In this document: one piece after another, positions 24,413 to 32,792 of the stretch
Layout of the letters: each line of letters begins with the position of its first letter
Numbering within the stretch: the first letter of the stretch is position 1
Assembly: GCA_018649665.1 (NCBI GenBank)
Contig: JABIHL010000053.1
Span: forward strand, 1-51,754
From: Chloroflexota bacterium
GTDB taxonomy: Bacteria; Chloroflexota; Dehalococcoidia; Lucifugimonadales; Lucifugimonadaceae
Direction of reading: 5' to 3'
DNA length: 51,754 bases
Translations under genes and position numbers: made by a program
The notes under the pieces: model-generated
The model's database searches: none
What the model saw: only the letters and a program-made list of their open reading frames with translations
What the model was told of the DNA's origin: nothing

Positions 24413-25438
24413 ATGCCTTACATAGCCGAATATATTTGGATCGATGGCACCGAGCCGACCGCTAAGTTGCGATCAAAGGCACAGGTGCTCGCAGATAATA
24501 AAGAGCCAGGAATCTGGGGATTCGATGGTTCATCGACCAACCAGGCAGCAGGCGATCAGTCTGACGTAGTTCTGAACCCTGTCCTAGTTGTCCCTGACCC
24601 GATTCGCAAGGGCAAAAACAAGCTCGTCATGTGCGAAACCTTGCTCACCGACATGACGCCGCACCCAACCAACACCCGAGCAAAGTGTGCGGCATCTGCT
24701 GAACAGCACGCCGATCTCGACACTTGGTTTGGTCTTGAACAGGAATACACCTTCTTCGAAGGCATCGCTCCTCTCGGCTGGCCTGACAACGGCTTCCCTG
24801 CTCCTCAGGGCGGATACTACTGTGGTGTTGGCTCCGACGAAATTTTCGGGCGTGAAGTTGTAAACGCTCACCTCGAAGCATGTATCGAAGCAGGGCTTCA
24901 CATTTCTGGAATCAATGCTGAAGTAATGCCCGGACAGTGGGAGTTCCAGATCGGCCCAATCGGTGCTCCACTTATCGGTGACGAAATGTGGCTCGCTCGA
25001 TGGTTGCTCTACCGAATCGCTGAAGACTACCTCGGTCCTAAGGGCATCCCGATTTCTGCAACCCTCGATCCTAAGCCTGTAGCAGGTGACTGGAACGGCG
25101 CAGGTTGCCACACCAACTTCTCGACAAACGAGATGCGTGAATCTTTCGACAAATGTGTAGAAGCTGCCGAATCACTCGGCGCACCCGGAAAGCCGGAACT
25201 TCACATCGCCAACTACGGCCCTGGCGTTGAACTTCGACTCACCGGTGCTCACGAGACACAGCGTTTCGACGAATTCTCATTCGGCGTATCCGACCGTGGC
25301 GCTTCGATTCGAATTCCTTGGCAGGTTGAAAAGGCCGGCAAGGGTTACATCGAAGACCGACGACCAAACGCCAACGTTGACCCATACGTGGTTAGCCAGT
25401 TGATCATCGACACCGTCTGCACAGCAGCCAAGTCGTAA
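24413..25438 (+). CDS. glnII: Type II (short, eukaryote-like) glutamine synthetase
   Basis: A 341-residue glutamine synthetase, which makes glutamine from glutamate, ammonia and ATP. Its length and motifs place it in the GSII class, not the roughly 450-residue GSI: IWGFDGSSTNQA in the beta-grasp domain, WFGLEQEYTFF with metal-binding glutamates, GQWEFQIG, and NGAGCHTNFST in the ATP/glutamate site, ending RIPWQVEKAGKGYIEDRRPN. GSII lacks the GSI adenylylation tyrosine region, so control is probably transcriptional. A good promoter with a direct repeat lies upstream and a strong terminator follows. Confidence 0.93.
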   Translation: MPYIAEYIWIDGTEPTAKLRSKAQVLADNKEPGIWGFDGSSTNQAAGDQSDVVLNPVLVVPDPIRKGKNKLVMCETLLTDMTPHPTNTRAKCAASAEQHADLDTWFGLEQEYTFFEGIAPLGWPDNGFPAPQGGYYCGVGSDEIFGREVVNAHLEACIEAGLHISGINAEVMPGQWEFQIGPIGAPLIGDEMWLARWLLYRIAEDYLGPKGIPISATLDPKPVAGDWNGAGCHTNFSTNEMRESFDKCVEAAESLGAPGKPELHIANYGPGVELRLTGAHETQRFDEFSFGVSDRGASIRIPWQVEKAGKGYIEDRRPNANVDPYVVSQLIIDTVCTAAKS

Positions 25439-25468
25439 TCGACTAATCGCAAAAGCGAACTACAAAAA

Positions 25469-25497
25469 GGGGATGGCTTCGGCCGTCCCCTTTTTTT
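25469..25497 (+). terminator. Rho-independent terminator after glutamine synthetase
   Basis: GGGGATGGC (25469-25477) pairs with GCCGTCCCC (25482-25490) around a TTCG loop with one G-T pair, preceded by AAAAA and followed by seven T (25491-25497). This is a strong terminator; the A-run makes it potentially bidirectional. Confidence 0.95.
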
Positions 25498-25522
25498 GTT
25501 TGTCGTTCGATAGCCAACTCGT

Positions 25523-25930
25523 GACTTCCCGAGCGTGGTCATCGGAGTCGAGGGATCTGGGGCGAGGTCGAGTGCTTCGGCCGGTTGACGGGGCTCGCCA
25601 TGACCGGCCCATCCGCCGAAGATCCCTCCACTTCGCTACCGCGGAATTTACCCCGATGTAAATCGGGGGTCGGGATATTAGGTGCGGTTCCAGCCTAGTT
25701 CCTTCTCCCCGCGGGAGAAGGTTAGGTTGAGGGGGAACGCGGAGTCGACAGATAACGCTCAAGAGCCAACAACCGACTTCCCGAGTGCATCCGAGGGATC
25801 TGGGGCGGGGATGCGACGCGCTCATTCACAAGAGATCAACCATTCAACAAGGCTCCACCGTGATTGCCACGTCGTTCGTGCCTCACTTCTCGCAATGACA
25901 ATGCAGAACGCTCTAACCTCCAACAAACCG
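25523..25930. repeat. Gap filled with several degenerate palindromic repeats
   Basis: This gene-free stretch holds at least four elements. GACTTCCCGAG ... GAGGGATCTGGGGCG occurs at 25523-25564 and again at 25775-25806. GAGGGATCT (25550-25558) forms a large inverted repeat with AGATCCCTC (25620-25628), enclosing GGCCGGT (25579-25585) with ACCGGCC (25603-25609). A perfect 9-bp hairpin, CCTTCTCCC-CGC-GGGAGAAGG, is at 25701-25721, followed by GTTAGG-TGAGGG, resembling family A. An imperfect palindrome, ATTGC (25863-25867) with GCAAT (25892-25896), is next. The elements look like non-autonomous repeats; no transposase is present. Confidence 0.7.
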
Positions 25931-26010
25931 TCCCAACTCACTAGGGGATCAGATATCCTCGGCGCCATATCGACCATCCCCATCATTCGAACGTTCATCC
26001 GGTAACCGCA

Positions 26011-27288
26011 ATAATCTCCAAAATTCGCAATATTCACTACGGCTGGATAGTCGTTCTCGGCACCGCGCTCATGCTCTTCGGTGGCGCAGGCTCACGATTC
26101 TCGTTTGGCGTATTTCTCAAACCAGTCACAGAAGAATTCGACTGGAGCCGTGGCTCTCTCGCAGGTGCGCTTGCGATTGCAGGATTAGCAACAGGCGGCT
26201 TGCGCCCAGTAGCAGGTCTACTAGCCGACAAATACGATCCCAAAATAATCGCTTCAATTGGCGTGCTCATCGGCGGACTAGCACTCTTTGCAATGTCGCA
26301 GGTTCAGGAACTCTGGCAGGTCTACCTAACGTTTATCGTCATGGGAATCGGGTTCACCCTCGCATCGCCCGGAGCCGTGGCGAAAATCATCGGAGCATGG
26401 TTCACCAAACGACGTGGACTCGCAATGTCGATTGCCGGAACCGGCTCGGCCGCCGGCGAAACAGCACTCGTCCCAATCGCAGCCGTATCAGTCGCCTACA
26501 TCGGCTGGCGAGAGGGTTACATGATCCTCGGTGCGATTCTGCTCGTGATGATATTGCCTCTTGTATTTTTTCTACTGAAAAGCAGACCCGGCCCAGGTCA
26601 ACACGCCGATGGATACGTTGAAGGCGAAGTCATCGCCGACGGGGCAGACTTCAGCAAAGGATCTGCTGACCCCAACGTCGGAATGTCGCTCGGTCAGGCA
26701 TGTCGAACAGGACTCTTCTGGCGACTCACGATTGGCTTCTTCATATGAGGCTACACAATGGGCTTCGTGAATGCCCACTTCGTTGCCTACACGACAGATT
26801 TAGGCGCTACGGCAGTTCAAGGTGCGGGTGCACTTGCGACTGTCGGAATAGCCGGACTCGCCGGTGGACTGAGCTTCGGATATCTCGCCGATAGATTCGG
26901 ACGCCGACCTTTTCTCGCCATTTCGTATGGAATGCGAGCGCTCGGCTACATCGTTCTGCTGATGGCGACCAGTCTTCCGATGGCGATTCTTGGAGTCGTG
27001 ATTATCGGCAGCTCGTGGACATCAGTAATTTCTCTCACGGGCACGGTTACGTCTGATGAATTCGGACTTCGCCGTCTTGGCACGATATACGGAACGATGT
27101 TCATGGTCATGCCGTTCGGAGCTTCAAGCGCAGTCTGGCTCGCAGGCAAGATTTACGACACAAACGGCAACTATGATCTCGCCATGTGGATCAGCCTCGG
27201 TATGGCTCTAATAGCAGCCACCGCAATCGCCATGCCAAGCACCGGCATCTCAAAAAAGCTCTGGCCACAAACGCCACAGGCTGAGTAG
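26011..27288 (+). pseudogene. MFS transporter gene with an internal TGA and no normal start codon
   Basis: One reading frame encodes a complete 12-helix major facilitator transporter, from IRNIHYGWIVVLGTA to MPSTGISKKLWPQ, about 425 residues. It is interrupted once, at the TGA 26746-26748 within TIGFFI-stop-GYTMGFVNAHF. There is no frameshift: the frame before and after is the same. No ATG, GTG or TTG lies between the upstream stop at 25942 and Met at 26071, which would cut into helix 1; ATA at 26011 is where an ATG would be expected. Two lesions suggest a recent pseudogene. The family resembles monocarboxylate/oxalate-formate antiporters. A sequencing error could explain one of the two. Confidence 0.75.
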
Positions 27289-27453
27289 GCTATTCCAAAC
27301 TAGCGACTGCACGGCATGCTTGGTGGAGTTCGAGGAGAGTCGGGTAGTGGCTGAACACCTGAGTGATTCAGTGACGGCCGGTTAACGAAAACCTTGTGTA
27401 GACCTCACGTATTCGACTCGTAACGCAATACCGTGTGTGCAAATATTCCCGGT

Positions 27454-28410
27454 ATGAGTAATCATATATCGACTTCGAATGTGCTTGAATGCTCTGGTTT
27501 GCAAAAGACGTTCAATGGCAATGTTGCGGTCAAGGATGTCGGTTTCCATATCGACGCTGGTGAGACGTACGGACTCTTGGGTCCCAACGGGGCAGGCAAG
27601 ACCACCTGCATTTCAATGATCTGTGGAATTCTTCAACGCGACTCCGGTGATATTACGGTTTGCGGAGAGCCGTTGGACATCGGATCGGTTACGGCCAAAT
27701 CGTCCATTGGATTCGTTCCTCAAGATTTGGCACTTTATCCGGACCTATCTGCCCGTGAAAACATGATGTTTTTCGCGAGGTTGTACGGACTGTCAAAGAC
27801 GACGCTGCGTAGACGAGTTGACGAAGTTATTGAATTGGTTGGTCTGACCGAACGCGCCGACGACCAAGCGACCGAGTACTCAGGCGGAATGAAGCGTCGC
27901 CTCAATATCGGTATCGGCCTTCTCCATGAGCCTAAGCTGTTAATTCTGGATGAACCGACTGTGGGCGTCGATCCGCAAAGTCGAAACGCTATTCTCGAGA
28001 GCATACAGCGACTCAGCTCTGAGGGGATGGCGGTGCTTTACACAACCCACTACATGGAAGAAGCTCAGCGACTCTGCGATAGGATCGGGATCATCGACCG
28101 TGGTGAACTCAGGGCAGAAGGCTCACAACGAGAACTGGTGAGCCTTGTTGGAGAACGAGATAAAATCAGACTCGAATCGGCGAGCGGGCTTGAGTCAGCG
28201 TCAACGGCGTTGCGGGGACTCAACGGCATCGTCGAAGCTGCCGTGGAGAATGAGGGGCTCAGTCTGATAGTCGATGATGCGAGGAGCCTCTTGCCGCAGA
28301 TCATCGCTAAAGTCGCCGAATCTGGTGCCGTGATCACCAATGTTGCGGTTACAGAACCCGATCTGGAAACCGTGTTTCTGCATCTCACTGGCCGAGCGCT
28401 AAGGGACTAG
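27454..28410 (+). CDS. ABC-2 type transporter, ATP-binding subunit
   Basis: The ATPase has 318 residues from the ATG at 27454; a GTG at 27433 would add seven. Walker A is GPNGAGKTT, the Q-loop is FVPQD, the signature is YSGGMKRR, and Walker B is LLILDEPTVGVDPQ, followed by the H-loop TTHYMEEAQ. The C-terminal 80 residues are an accessory domain common in ABC exporters of the DrrA/NodI type. The two following genes are ABC-2 membrane subunits in the same direction with almost no spacing, so the set forms one exporter of unknown substrate, possibly a drug, lipid or ion efflux pump. Confidence 0.95.
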   Translation: MSNHISTSNVLECSGLQKTFNGNVAVKDVGFHIDAGETYGLLGPNGAGKTTCISMICGILQRDSGDITVCGEPLDIGSVTAKSSIGFVPQDLALYPDLSARENMMFFARLYGLSKTTLRRRVDEVIELVGLTERADDQATEYSGGMKRRLNIGIGLLHEPKLLILDEPTVGVDPQSRNAILESIQRLSSEGMAVLYTTHYMEEAQRLCDRIGIIDRGELRAEGSQRELVSLVGERDKIRLESASGLESASTALRGLNGIVEAAVENEGLSLIVDDARSLLPQIIAKVAESGAVITNVAVTEPDLETVFLHLTGRALRD

Positions 28411-28414
28411 AGAA

Positions 28415-29590
28415 TTGCGTTCCGCATTCATCATCACGATAAAGGACTTGAAGCAACGAGCAAGAGATCGATCTGCTTTGCTGATGGTCTTCGTCATTCC
28501 GCTCGCTCTTGTGCTGATTTTTAGCCAGGCACTTGCAGGTGTTACCGGATCGCCATCTGAACTAAAATTCGTCTTTGCGGATCCCGATAAATCTGAAATC
28601 GGCACCGTGTTCCATGACCAGGTTCTGAAGACTCTCGAAGCTGACGGACTGATTACGCTGTCGCTGGCAGTCACCGAAGAAGAGGCATCGGGGGCCATCG
28701 CTGCGGGCGATGCGGGCGCGGCCATCGTTATTCCATCTGGCTTCGAGGAATCGATATATTCGGGTTCTCCCGACGCAATCCAGGTGATCGGCCATGCCGA
28801 TGCGTTCCTAAGCCCCCTGGTAGCGAAGGCTATCGCCGACTCGTTTGCATCAGAGCTAAACACGTTGATCATTTCTGCAGCAGCGGCCGGAGTAGACCTT
28901 GCCGATGCTGGTGCTCTCGGTAGGATCGCCGGTGAAATCGCTCTGACAAAAGGGATTGTCACCATCGACGATTTCAGCGCTTCACGAAAAGAGTTGGATG
29001 CAACAACGTTCTATTCGGCGGGGATGGCTATTTTCTTTGTTTTCTTCTCAGTTCAGTTCGGCATCACCAGCCTGATCGAAGAACGTAACCGTGGAACTAT
29101 GCCGAGGCTAATTGCCGCACCGATTCCCACATGGTCGATCCTTGCCGGGAAGGTGCTCTCAACGTTCGTTGTCGGAGTGATGAGCATGGCAGTGCTGGTC
29201 GTTGCCAGCACGTTTATAGTCGGCGCTGAATGGGGTGATTTGGTAGGAGTGACTGTACTCGTGCTCTTGGCAGTGTTGTCTGCTATGGGAATCATGACGT
29301 TGGTCGCCACAGTGGTCAGGACTGCGGAACAAGCCGGAAACGCCCAGGCGATTGTTGCCGTAGCGATGGGCATGCTGGGAGGCACATTCTTCCCTGTCGC
29401 ACAGATAGGCGGTCTCATAGAAAAGGTAAGCCTGTTGACCCCGCATGCATGGTTCATGAGGGGGTTGTCTGGTTTGCAAAGCGGAGGAAATCTTGGCGAT
29501 GTTTGGCAAGAGGCCGCGGCCATCTTGATATTCGCGCTGGTGACAGGCGCTATCGGGTTTGCTCGAGCTCGAAGGTTGGTTGCACCATGA
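28415..29590 (+). CDS. ABC-2 type transporter, membrane subunit 1
   Basis: A 391-residue permease that begins at a TTG four bases after the ATPase stop. An N-terminal membrane segment (LMVFVIPLALVLIFSQAL) is followed by a large extracytoplasmic domain of about 190 residues, and then five or so helices from about 195 to the end, with the conserved EERNRGTMPRL before the second group. This is the ABC2_membrane_3/YhgE-like layout. The stop overlaps the next start (ATGA). It pairs with the following permease as a heterodimer. Confidence 0.92.
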   Translation: MRSAFIITIKDLKQRARDRSALLMVFVIPLALVLIFSQALAGVTGSPSELKFVFADPDKSEIGTVFHDQVLKTLEADGLITLSLAVTEEEASGAIAAGDAGAAIVIPSGFEESIYSGSPDAIQVIGHADAFLSPLVAKAIADSFASELNTLIISAAAAGVDLADAGALGRIAGEIALTKGIVTIDDFSASRKELDATTFYSAGMAIFFVFFSVQFGITSLIEERNRGTMPRLIAAPIPTWSILAGKVLSTFVVGVMSMAVLVVASTFIVGAEWGDLVGVTVLVLLAVLSAMGIMTLVATVVRTAEQAGNAQAIVAVAMGMLGGTFFPVAQIGGLIEKVSLLTPHAWFMRGLSGLQSGGNLGDVWQEAAAILIFALVTGAIGFARARRLVAP

Positions 29591-30747
29591 AGGCATTGAC
29601 GATAGCGGGACTCAATCTACGACGAATGTTTAGAGTCCGCTCGAATATCTTCTTCGTCATTATCATGCCGATGATGCTGATCTTGCTTCTCGGATCGATG
29701 TTCGGTGGTACCTCGTCGCCGCGGATAGGTGTTGTAGATGGCAGCAACGGCGTGTTGTCCGCCGACATGCTCGAGCGGATCAACCCCGACGATGAATTGA
29801 CTATAGAAGCGTTCGATGATGAGGATTCTCTTGTCAACGCTGTAAGCAAAGGTCGCGCCTCCGCTGGACTGATCATCCCATCGAATTACGACAAAGAGCT
29901 TAAATCTGGTAATTCTGTATCCGTCAGGTTTATCGCGAGACCCGACACCGGAGGGACGCAGCTCCTAGCTTCGGTAAACAGGGCAATCTCAGGACAGACC
30001 GAGATAATCCGTGCTGAAATCTTTGTTGCGCGAGAGCTCGATATTTCACCGGAAGACACAGTGGTCATCGTCCGAGACGTTGCCGCCACGGTTTCGAGGG
30101 TCGAGGTAAGATCACGGACCGAAGGGGAAGCGGTGTTTGGAGATGACATCAGTCAGTTCGACCTTGGTAGCTCATCTCAATTGCTTCTGTTCATTTTCCT
30201 GGCTTCGTTGACGGGCTCGGCGGCTCTCGTTGAAACAAGACGGTTCGGTGTATCTCGACGTATGCTCTCGACACCCACTCGAATATCGACAATACTGCTC
30301 GGTGAGGCAACAGGAAGATTCGCCATAGCGATCATGCAGGGTCTGATCATCATGCTCGGGTCTGCTCTACTGTTCGGTGTCACATGGGGAAACCCGATCG
30401 CTGCTGCTGCCGTGATGGCGTCATTCTCTCTTGTCGGTGCAGGGGCCGGCATGTTGATCGGATCCATTGCAAGCAACGATCAGCAAGCTAGTTCGATCGG
30501 TCTAGGCCTTGGGTTGGGTATGGCGGCGATTGGTGGCTCGATGGTCCCGCTAGAAATATTCCCGGAAACATTCAGAAAGATTGCTCATGTGACACCTCAT
30601 GCCTGGGGCAATGACGCTTTCGCCGAATTACTGCAACGAGGGGGATCCTTCCAGGATGTCATAGACGAGATCGGTGTACTCCTCGCATACGCGTTTGTCC
30701 TCCTCACCGCAGCAATATTTGCCCTCCGTCGCGCGCTAACTCGCTAG
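29587..30747 (+). CDS. ABC-2 type transporter, membrane subunit 2
   Basis: A 386-residue permease whose ATG overlaps the stop of subunit 1. The layout is the same: one helix near residue 18-38 (FFVIIMPMMLILLLG), an external domain, then helices from about 200 with ETRRFGVSRRMLSTP before them and LEIFPETFRKIAHVTPHAW in the conserved second half. It shares a general plan with subunit 1 but is clearly diverged, which suggests an old duplication. An earlier start at 29449 would overlap subunit 1 and lacks homology. Confidence 0.92.
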   Translation: MKALTIAGLNLRRMFRVRSNIFFVIIMPMMLILLLGSMFGGTSSPRIGVVDGSNGVLSADMLERINPDDELTIEAFDDEDSLVNAVSKGRASAGLIIPSNYDKELKSGNSVSVRFIARPDTGGTQLLASVNRAISGQTEIIRAEIFVARELDISPEDTVVIVRDVAATVSRVEVRSRTEGEAVFGDDISQFDLGSSSQLLLFIFLASLTGSAALVETRRFGVSRRMLSTPTRISTILLGEATGRFAIAIMQGLIIMLGSALLFGVTWGNPIAAAAVMASFSLVGAGAGMLIGSIASNDQQASSIGLGLGLGMAAIGGSMVPLEIFPETFRKIAHVTPHAWGNDAFAELLQRGGSFQDVIDEIGVLLAYAFVLLTAAIFALRRALTR

Positions 30748-30882
30748 TTTGAAAAAGTTATTCATCGCCCGAATCAGTAGCCAGTTAACCCAAACAGGTA
30801 TTCGTCTTCTTCGATTCGCCGCTTCAACCGTTCAGCGTTTTCTTTAGCGTCGGCCTTAATGTCTCCAACGGTTCTGTCAGAA

Positions 30883-31395
30883 CTAAATCCAGCGTCCTGT
30901 GCGGTTCTCGTACTTGGTATAAATTTCACCAAACTCACGCAGAAGATACGCCTCTTCACGACGAATGACCAAGGCGGTCAACAAAGCGACGCCGAAGAAC
31001 ACCGAAACCAGTATCGCCATACCGTTCAACGCAATCGCCAATCCCGCAGCGATCAATAGAAATCCTGAATAGATCGGATTTCGAGTGCGCTTGAACGGAC
31101 CCGAAGTAACTAGCGTTTCCGTAGGCTCCCCCGGTTCAGGATGCTCGCCGTGTCGTCGCATCGTGACCCACGACCAGTAAATCAATAGGACTCCGACCGA
31201 AATCAGTATCAAACCAATAACGAGACCGATCGTCCCGCCAATGACTTCGCCGCGCCAGATGAACACATGAATCAGTGCACCAAGAAATACGGGCGTGAAG
31301 AAAATTACAGGAGGCAACGTCGGGAGTTTTAGCTCAGCCTTGCCCCACGCTCGGTCTTGGCCGTCATCGTCTTGCCTATTTCCGTTACCAGCCAA
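30883..31395 (-). CDS. Isoprenylcysteine carboxyl methyltransferase-like membrane protein
   Basis: This 170-residue protein has four predicted helices (about 28-45, 51-75, 108-125, 128-148) and the ICMT/PEMT-type C-terminal signature: GPFKRTRNPIYSGFLL for cofactor binding and REEAYLLREFGEIYTKY. Such proteins are SAM-dependent membrane methyltransferases, acting on isoprenylated cysteine in eukaryotes and on unknown substrates in bacteria. The same strand continues to read like coding sequence for another 35 codons in a shifted frame after the stop, described separately in the findings. It is downstream of the FAD oxidoreductase by 30 bases. Confidence 0.85.
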   Translation of the reverse strand: MAGNGNRQDDDGQDRAWGKAELKLPTLPPVIFFTPVFLGALIHVFIWRGEVIGGTIGLVIGLILISVGVLLIYWSWVTMRRHGEHPEPGEPTETLVTSGPFKRTRNPIYSGFLLIAAGLAIALNGMAILVSVFFGVALLTALVIRREEAYLLREFGEIYTKYENRTGRWI

Positions 31396-31425
31396 CAGTT
31401 GCTCCTCTGCCAGAACTCAAACGCA

Positions 31426-32760
31426 CTACAGCCCCTGCATCGCAGACGCAGGATCAAGTATGACATCGGCCGCCACTAAACGGTCTTGCAGCTCTTGGAT
31501 CGATACGCTTCGGTTGTTGCCGCCTGTCGAGGAAGCCATCGCCGCTGCGACGCCCGCAGCCTGTCCCATGCCCATCGAATTCGCCGTGACCCGACTCGAT
31601 GCCAAGGCTTCAGAAGTAGCTGAGTGACAGCGACCCGCCACCCAAAGATTCTCGACTCCTTGAGGAAGCAATGTTCGATAGGAAATATCGTACGGTGGCA
31701 CGACAGGTTGCTCGTGATATCCAGCAGTGTCCTCGGGATGGCGATCTATTCGCCATGCACCCAACACCACAACGTCGTCCTGACGTTTCGCAGTTCGAAT
31801 ATCGTCGCCAGTCAGCATGTAGTCGCCAACTATCCTGCGCGATTCCCTAGAACCCGCAGTCGGACCACTGGTGAAGAAGTAGGCGTCTTTGAACTCTGGC
31901 AACGCCTCTTTCCAAAGTTCGAACATGGTCCAAGCGTCTTTACGGCCTTGAATTTCGGCGTTGGTCCAGTCGTTCGGTTTGGTCGCATCACCGGGAGTAC
32001 GGATCACGTTGAAGTAGATATCTCTACCCGAAAAAGTTGCGGGCCACGGACCTCCATAGAGTCCGATCTTGCCTTCCGCACGTGCCTTTTCCAGAACAGC
32101 CGCACACTTGCGACGAAGCTCGAAAGTGAGTTCCACAAATCCGATTCGGAAGTGGAGACTCATCGGTTGCAACGACTCCGCAACTTCGTATGGAGCACCC
32201 GCCCAAGCGGCAACGTCGGCATCGCCAGTTGAATCGATAATGTTCTTTGGTCTGATCGCAACGAGACCGTCTTTGTTGCTAACGACCAAGGTGTCGATTC
32301 GATCACCGTCCATGATTACGTCGGAGACCTGCGTGTGAAACAGCGGCGTTACGCCCGACTCGATCAGCACATCGTCCGAAGCCTTTTTGAAAAGCTCCGG
32401 GTCAGTCCGAGGAATCACACGATCAGGATGCTTTTCGACTTCGGTGAAATCGCCGTTCACGTTGTAAATGAGATTCGGAGCCTGTCCCGGCTCGGCAACG
32501 CCCATACGTTCGAGCATCTCGAAAACTAGACCGCCAACAACTGGTCTTCCGGTCTCTTCATAGACGAATCCGTCGAATGCCGATCCGATGATGTTCGTAA
32601 AGAACCCACCGGCGAATCCCATCCGATCGACAGCCATAACCGATGCGCCGTTCCGAGCCGCACCGACGGCAGCCCCGATGCCAGCCAGCCCAGTTCCGCA
32701 AACCAGAACATCAGGCTCAGCAACAACAGGCAATGACTTTGTGTATTGGATGTTTGGCAT
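31426..32760 (-). CDS. FAD-dependent oxidoreductase (FAD_oxidored family)
   Basis: The 444-residue protein has an N-terminal dinucleotide-binding fold, VLVCGTGLAGIGAA, with the GxGxxG pattern, followed by AVDRMGFAGGFFTN, which is typical of this family's flavin-binding region. The C-terminal SRVTANSMGMGQAAGVAAAMA is also characteristic. IIDSTGDADVAAWAGAP in the middle binds the flavin. Family members oxidise unknown small molecules and are abundant in marine Chloroflexota and planctomycetes. It lies 32 bases downstream of the M1 aminopeptidase stop and could be in the same transcript. Confidence 0.9.
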   Translation of the reverse strand: MPNIQYTKSLPVVAEPDVLVCGTGLAGIGAAVGAARNGASVMAVDRMGFAGGFFTNIIGSAFDGFVYEETGRPVVGGLVFEMLERMGVAEPGQAPNLIYNVNGDFTEVEKHPDRVIPRTDPELFKKASDDVLIESGVTPLFHTQVSDVIMDGDRIDTLVVSNKDGLVAIRPKNIIDSTGDADVAAWAGAPYEVAESLQPMSLHFRIGFVELTFELRRKCAAVLEKARAEGKIGLYGGPWPATFSGRDIYFNVIRTPGDATKPNDWTNAEIQGRKDAWTMFELWKEALPEFKDAYFFTSGPTAGSRESRRIVGDYMLTGDDIRTAKRQDDVVVLGAWRIDRHPEDTAGYHEQPVVPPYDISYRTLLPQGVENLWVAGRCHSATSEALASSRVTANSMGMGQAAGVAAAMASSTGGNNRSVSIQELQDRLVAADVILDPASAMQGL

Positions 32761-32792
32761 TGATTTGCTAACTCGCCTAGATCGAACCCCCT

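Noticed and set aside
26746-26777. Possible selenocysteine codon with a hairpin (TGGGC/GCCCA) starting 10 bases after the TGA in the MFS gene
   Set aside because: The stem is only five base pairs, the loop UUCGUGAAU lacks the usual SECIS features, MFS proteins are not known selenoproteins, and the gene also lacks a start codon.
28399-28965. A 188-codon minus-strand frame opposite the first ABC permease
   Set aside because: Ser/Ala-rich shadow of a well-supported permease gene.
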